A stretch of DNA of 64,000 bases from positions 4,382,162 to 4,446,161 of the forward strand of contig NC_052518.1 of the NCBI RefSeq assembly GCF_014356525.2. Direction: 5' to 3'. Numbering within the stretch: position 1 is the stretch's first letter; every line of letters starts with the position of its first letter. The position numbers and the translations under genes were made by a program. Below, piece after piece: positions 58,926-64,000 of the stretch. Under the pieces are notes generated by a model. It was not told where the DNA came from, did no database searches, and saw only the letters and a list, made by a program, of their open reading frames with translations. Origin of the DNA: Nilaparvata lugens. Its lineage: Eukaryota > Arthropoda > Insecta > Hemiptera > Delphacidae.

Positions 58926-60075
58926 AATGTCAACGTCAACAATGCTTGTTGTAGTTGACTTCGGAAGTTTAGGTTAGAAGTTCTATCCTATTCTGAAAAT
59001 CGAATTTGAATAGTTTATAATATATATCTCATCTGTATTTTATTCATCCAAATAAAATGATAGTATCTTATTGCAGAATACTTATTCAATTCTAGAAGCA
59101 TAAACTGATTCCGTTTCATAAACCATTTTGTAAACACGTTCACATCAAATCAGAATCAGCTGACTTCAAGGTTATTTCACAGCCCTAGGGCCGTAAAACT
59201 TTTACCGGCCTGGTCAGAAAACAATCATTTTCGGCCTCCATATGACGCACGAAAACCAGCTCATTACATCCAAGTGGAGCGAAAACGTTTAAATGAACTA
59301 ATTCCAATGCGGTTCAAGCCAAAACGAGTCATCGTTTGTGAATCTTGTGGTTTTTCAGATTTTGACCTAAAATTATTCTCAAGAACAACACTCCAACACT
59401 CATATAATATTGTTGACTAGCTCGGTATTTCAATCCGTATTCAACTCGATCAACAACAGGTGTTCGTATGAGGAAATCTTGTTTCTCAGAATCAATATCG
59501 CCCCAGTACTTACAGGCCTTCTCGATAACTATAATCGAAAAGTTTAGATTGAATACACATGCGAGAGAAGCATGCTGATATTCTGATTGGTTTATTCCCT
59601 CAGGGGTCCAGTCCGAAGAGCATGCTATCTGTAAATTGGAAATTACTTCATCATGATTGGCAATTCACTAATTGAAACAATAGATTTAGTAATTGAATCT
59701 GGGCTGTCTGGAGCGTCTGGAACCAACAGTTTCTCACTAGCCACTCACGAGCAGAACCTTATAACATTGCTTGTCGGCATTGTCTGAATATTGTTTAATC
59801 GGTAACATAATATGTAATATATATTATGTAATCGGTAGCATCGGTAACACATATGTAATCGGAAAGTGGTTTTCGTGGTTTCAATCATTTCAGGATCTCG
59901 AGAATAACAACGATGATGTAATTATAGATAATAGAATATAACAATGATACGGGATAAGGATGTATTTTTTATACAACGTAAACAACCTTGCTAATGTGGA
60001 CATTACATCACAATCAATCTGAAAAGCTGTCTTCAAAACTCCACTATAATATCATTTCAAAAAATCGCCATTTTT
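58926..60075. other. No gene seen
   Basis: Unassigned, apart from a hairpin-like GC-richer piece at 59178-59275 (agggccgtaaaacttttacc, tcattttcggcctc, gacgcacgaaaa) distantly like the family D hairpin module. Confidence 0.35.
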
Positions 60076-60852
60076 ACTTTCCTTGCCCTATTACCATAGG
60101 TAAGGAAAGTATTGCTTTCCAAAAAAATTAAGGTACCCTAATTTCAAGTTTTCTATACGTTTCGAGGTCCCCTTTGTCAAAAACATGATTTTTGGGTGTT
60201 GGTCTGTGTGTGTATATGTGTGTATGTATGTGTGTGTATGTGTGTATGTGTGTATGTCTGTGAACACGATTACTCCATTCCTAATTAACCGATCGACTTG
60301 AAATTTTAAACTTGAGGTCCTTATACCATGAGGATCCGACAATAAGAAATTCAATAGAATTCAATTCAAGATGGCGGATGATTACTAAAAAAAACCATGT
60401 TTTTCACGGTTTTCCCGAGAACGGCTCCAACGATTTTTTTCAAATTCATACCCTGTATTTATTTATCAGCTCTATCAACTGGCATGAGTTTCCTTCCTGG
60501 AAAACTAATGGGGGGTCCACCCCATCTTTGAGAAATGGACTTTATAACCTTCCTCTCGTGCTTGAGGTAGGTAGGTAGAGCAGTTTATAAAAAGAACACA
60601 AAGTCGAGATATTTCATCTGTAGAACCGCTGTTTTGACGACTTTTAAAAAATCATCGAATTTCACAATTTACACAAAGGAAAAGAAGCCTACTCTGGAAA
60701 CAATTATATATACACATATACAGAAGTCTGATCGTAGTTTCAAATATGTTGCCGCCAATCGTCATTATGTTATTACCCTAAATTATTCTTGTTTAAGAAT
60801 GGGGCTTACAGTACAATGAGCAAGGGAATTTGTGTGAGTGTACCACACCAGA
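60076..60852 (+). mobile_element. Family A element
   Basis: ACTTTCCTTGCCC start with the terminal hairpin, T-tract flanks and caccacacca-ga end. The TG tract (60204-60261) has TATG breaks. It carries only one of the ~170-bp internal units. Confidence 0.85.
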
Positions 60853-61026
60853 TTTTTAATTATTGTTCATGCAATTATGAATAATATTGATTACAAAACA
60901 TAAACGATAATCTAAACATCACTTCACAATCAATACTAACAGCTGTCATTTTATAACATCTTTATACAACGACTGCAGCATTGAGCCACGGATTCTGAAG
61001 TGAAAGAAATCAGCTGATTGAGTATT

Positions 61027-61276
61027 AAGGTGCGTACAGACTTTCGCTCTGCTCCGCAACCGAACGTCACTCCAGCAGAGCGATTGATGATCGACCGGCG
61101 AGCAACAGTGGTTCGACCGGGGAACGCGAGAAGATCTAACATCTTCCGTAACGTTCATGATGGGTGCGTGGGCGGTGCGACTGTAGTTCGATGGAGGAAC
61201 GAGGGCGGTACGAGGGCGGTACGAGGGAGGAGCGTGCTCGGTGCGGGTTGGAAGAGCGTATATGTGTACGCAGCTT
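61027..61276. mobile_element. GC-rich family I-type element, copy 2
   Basis: Same ends and order as 57116-57365. Differences are a small rearrangement near 61165 and an extra gcggtacgagg unit near 61215. Confidence 0.8.
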
Positions 61277-61367
61277 TATACAACAGCTGATTGTCAAAGC
61301 TGTGTTGATTCCTGATTGTTTAGCTTGTTGCATGTTAAATTCATGATCTTGAATCATAGAATTCACT

Positions 61368-62183
61368 AGTACTTCTGTGAACAGTAGATTTCGCGCTCAG
61401 TAAGTTACATTGACCTGTTGTTATGTTTTATCAAAAATTAATAAATAATTTATCAATTTAAAATGTCTAGAAAAAATCCTGAATAAACATAGAGCTTTCT
61501 GTCCTATCGTACCGTAACGTGTCGTCCCGGAATGTGAGTGTGAGCACTGTTATCAAGTCTTGCTGTCGTTGATACGCCAATCCAATCAACCCATCAGAGA
61601 ACATTCTGTGTTGTGTTGGCGAAAAATCGGTGTGTTGTAATTATCAAAATAAACTACCATAATGCTGATTTCATACAAACTTCACTTTTCATGATTTTAG
61701 AAATAAATTTCTTTTCAATAATATTTGTTGCAATTTTAATCATCAGATTAAAAAAAAATGTTTTCTATCAATAAACTCCAAACTCAAAACTAGAATCATG
61801 GCCTCAGCTTATGGAAAGACAAAGTTAGTAGACAAATGTCTACTGATGTTGATTGAAAGATACATTTTAAAGATGTTCAATGTTTTTGAACGGGTAGTAT
61901 TATAGTCCACTAGACAGCTGATTTTTGATGAATAATTCTATAGTCTGATTTTTACGGTAATATTGGTGCTCGAAGGAGACTCCTTTTCCTTAAGTATTTT
62001 CCTCAAAATGCAAAATTTAAAAAAAACCTTATGTATACGTCGACGCGAAATTCAAAAAGGAACATACCTGTCTATTTTCATGAAAATCTATTGCTGCGTT
62101 TCGCTGTAAATGCGCAACATATACACATAAAGAGAAATGCAAAATCATCGACTTGAATCTTAGACCTCACTTCACTCGGTCAA
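61368..62183 (+). mobile_element. Family C element, longest copy
   Basis: agtacttctgtgaacagtag start, cacttcactcggtcaa end. It agrees with 6638-7278 at both ends and in ttgaacgggtagtattatag, but contains an extra stretch (about 61560-61840) and only one 74-bp unit. Confidence 0.7.
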
Positions 62184-62680
62184 TTATCTTTTGATGTGTG
62201 GTACTAATTTTGCTTCTATTATCAAGCTTTTAAAAATCCTCAATAGTCAACTGTATGTTGCCTTGTTCTTAGTGAAAATTCATGAATTGAATAAATGTGC
62301 ACAGAAATTCGATTCGAAATCATTGGAATTTCGGAGTTGTAGGTTTGAGTTGACATATCTCATCTCTTTGAGTCCTCCTAAAATGTTATGTTTTAACTGA
62401 TCAATGTTTTCTCTGATGTTTTTACAATTTTTTTACATTTTATGTTGGTTGATTCCTAAATTAACAATTCAACAATGTGATTGCTTGCTTGAGTGGTTTT
62501 AGATAAAATAGTGTAGGCCTATACAGTATACAACAGTTTTATTTGTTCCATAAAGCACTCGTGAGATGCTTAAGACACTCGCTTGTATCTTAAGCTACAT
62601 AAAACTCGTGCTTCAAAGACCCTAATTATAATACTGTTGTATAAATTGGGTTTATACTTATAAGTAGCTTACCAAATAGC
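62184..62680. other. No gene seen
   Basis: AT-rich. A 69-residue frame at 62191-62400 has no motif. Confidence 0.35.
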
Positions 62681-62895
62681 AAGCTTCTAATAAATTAAAA
62701 AAGGTAAGTATGAATTTGAGAATATCAAACAATAAAAGATAAGATACGATTTAAGCTTCTAATAACATGAGAAAGGTAAGTATGAATTTGAGAATATCAA
62801 ACAATAAAAGATAAGATGCGATTAAGCTTCTAATAAAATGAAAAAGGTAAGTATGAATTTGAAAATATCAAACAATAAAAGATAAGATGCGATTG
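62681..62895 (+). repeat. ~72-bp tandem repeat, three units
   Basis: aagcttctaata begins at 62681, 62753 and 62824. Units share aaggtaagtatgaatttgag and aataaaagataagat(a/g)cgat. They differ by only a few bases. Confidence 0.95.
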
Positions 62896-62952
62896 GAGAC
62901 TACTATGGTATAATATCCAAATTACTATGCCATCCACTATGGTCTTTGTATC

Positions 62953-63050
62953 CAAATTGGCGAAGATAATACTCAAATTGGCGAAGATAATACTCAAATT
63001 GGCGAAGATAATACTCAAATTGGCGAAGATAATACTCAAATTGGCCGAGA
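62953..63050 (+). repeat. 21-bp tandem repeat, about 4.5 units
   Basis: caaattggcgaagataatac repeats every 21 bp from 62953. The period keeps frame, so the minus strand reads ANLSIIF repeated inside a 95-residue frame, but nothing else supports a gene. Confidence 0.95.
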
Positions 63051-63149
63051 TTTGAACAGCTAAGCGTTCGTTCATTCTTGGAAGAGGATTTCCGAGAATA
63101 TCTTCTCCCTTTACCAAAGGAAAATTTGTCTCAGTTTAAATCTTGCCTC

Positions 63150-63480
63150 AGTTAGAGAGAGATGAGAGAGAGGAAGAGTGTGAGAGAGGCAGAGAGAGAA
63201 GAGAAAGAGAGAGAAAAGAAGAGAGAGAGACAGCGTGAGAGAGAGGCAGAGAGAGACAGACAGACAGAGAGAATAGGAAGGGAGGGAGAGACAGAGAGAA
63301 GAGAGAGAGACAGCGTGAGAGAGAGGCAGAAAGAGAGACAGACAGACAGACAGAGAGAATAGGAAGGGAGGGAGAGACAGAGAGAAGAGAGAGAGAATGA
63401 GGCTGAGAGAGAAGAGAGACACAGACAGAGTGAAGAGGAAAAGAGAGATACACAGAGAGCCTGTGAGAGAGGGTATGAGT
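63150..63480 (+). repeat. GA-rich simple repeat with ~80-bp higher order
   Basis: gagagacagcgtgagagaga, agacagacagacagagagaa and taggaagggagggagagaca each appear twice, about 90-110 bp apart. Ser/Leu-rich and Arg/Glu-rich frames here are artefacts. Confidence 0.9.
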
Positions 63481-63594
63481 GAGTGGCAGTCGACGTGTTT
63501 GAATTCAAAGAACGAGAGGAAGTGAACATGTTTCAATTCAACAAACCGTTTTTCATAATCAGAACATTTTCTTCAGGTTAACGCATTTGATAGA

Positions 63595-64000
63595 GAAAAA
63601 GAGAGAGAGTGTGTGAGTTATTGAGTGAGAGAGAGAGGGGGTGGGAGAGGAAGTGGACGGGTCTGAATTTACCAAGAATTTTTCATAATCAAAACATTTT
63701 TTTCCTGGTGAGTGCATTTGAGAGAGATGGAGAGAGATAGAGAGATAGATACATAGATATTTATTGATAATTGTTAAAAGGCTCTTGCCTGTGGTAACAT
63801 TTACAAAAATTGACAATAAAATTAAATCAAACTTAAGAGATAAATAATTATTTAACAGTTCTGCATCAGTATAATCAATTACAAATACAGTATCAAAGAA
63901 AATAATATAGTATATATTAAGCCATCAACATTATACTAGATCACATTAGCAATACTGGAGGAAAGAAAAGATGTTATTTGCATCCATGTGGAATGAAACT
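63595..64000. other. GA-rich patches, then no gene seen
   Basis: GA repeats at 63597-63650 and 63720-63750. atatttattgataattgtta at 63759 may be the inverted 3' end of a retrotransposon that continues past the window. Confidence 0.35.

Noticed and set aside
63111..63536. Ser/Leu-rich frames up to 141 residues
   Set aside because: Antisense translation of a GA-rich simple repeat.

Overview
This window is AT-rich animal DNA without a single convincing host protein-coding gene. It has long noncoding stretches, densely packed and nested repeats, A|T-inserted Helitrons, degenerate non-LTR retrotransposons of insect type and long (CA)n tracts. Together these point to an insect nuclear genome. From memory of repeat style I would guess a hemipteran, possibly a planthopper, but the sequence alone does not prove this. 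The block could be intergenic or lie inside a very large intron.

Almost everything I can name is a mobile element, and most families occur more than once, so they can be defined by comparing copies within the window. I use working letters. Family A (7 copies: 5275, 9973, 20029, 21816, 33337, 41255, 60076) has a (TG)n tract at a fixed internal position, a terminal hairpin and T-tract insertion sites. Family B is a terminal-inverted-repeat MITE ending in GTGAGGTCCAC; one copy (50727-51680) is split by a 615-bp foldback element. Family C carries GTTCTGTGAACAGTAGACC at one end. Families D and E are TIR elements, each followed by a hairpin with a GC-rich core. Family F is a short shared block at 13449 and 21313. 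Family G is rich in GAGCAnnTGCTC dyads. Family H looks like a promoter (CCAAT, TATA). Family I has AAGGTGCGTACAGAC termini and six copies. Family J is a ~300-bp block seen nested in B and as a tandem pair. Family K has GGGCCGGTTTCCGAG termini. Two Helitrons (18661-19573 and 35244-35885) have intact TC and CTAG ends.

Non-LTR retrotransposons: an RTE-like copy (45850-48145, minus) whose reverse transcriptase (RT) reading frame is broken by one frameshift; a CR1/Jockey-like copy (28452-30760, minus) with several breaks; the C-terminal end of another (8452-9345, minus); a decayed RTE-like piece (57622-58484, minus); and a short remnant at 27955-28451. A tandem array of tRNA-headed SINE-like units lies at 38860-39783.

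Layout: 0-10 kb foldback elements, B MITEs, the large TA/TG tract inside a family A copy, C, D and a LINE end; 10-18 kb tandem repeats and D, E, G copies; 18.6-23 kb Helitron and two A copies; 23-28 kb sparse, with a GC-richer island at 25.55-26.0 kb that could be a promoter or first exon; 28-31 kb LINE; 31-36 kb B, A, H, Helitron and a perfect 72-bp palindrome; 36-41 kb sparse plus the SINE array; 41-51 kb A, B, J, RTE, I, K, E; 51-64 kb B, D, H, G, I, RTE remnant, A, C, and a simple-repeat-rich end. I did not find a gene system working together. The interest lies in transposon structure, nesting and hairpin-forming DNA.
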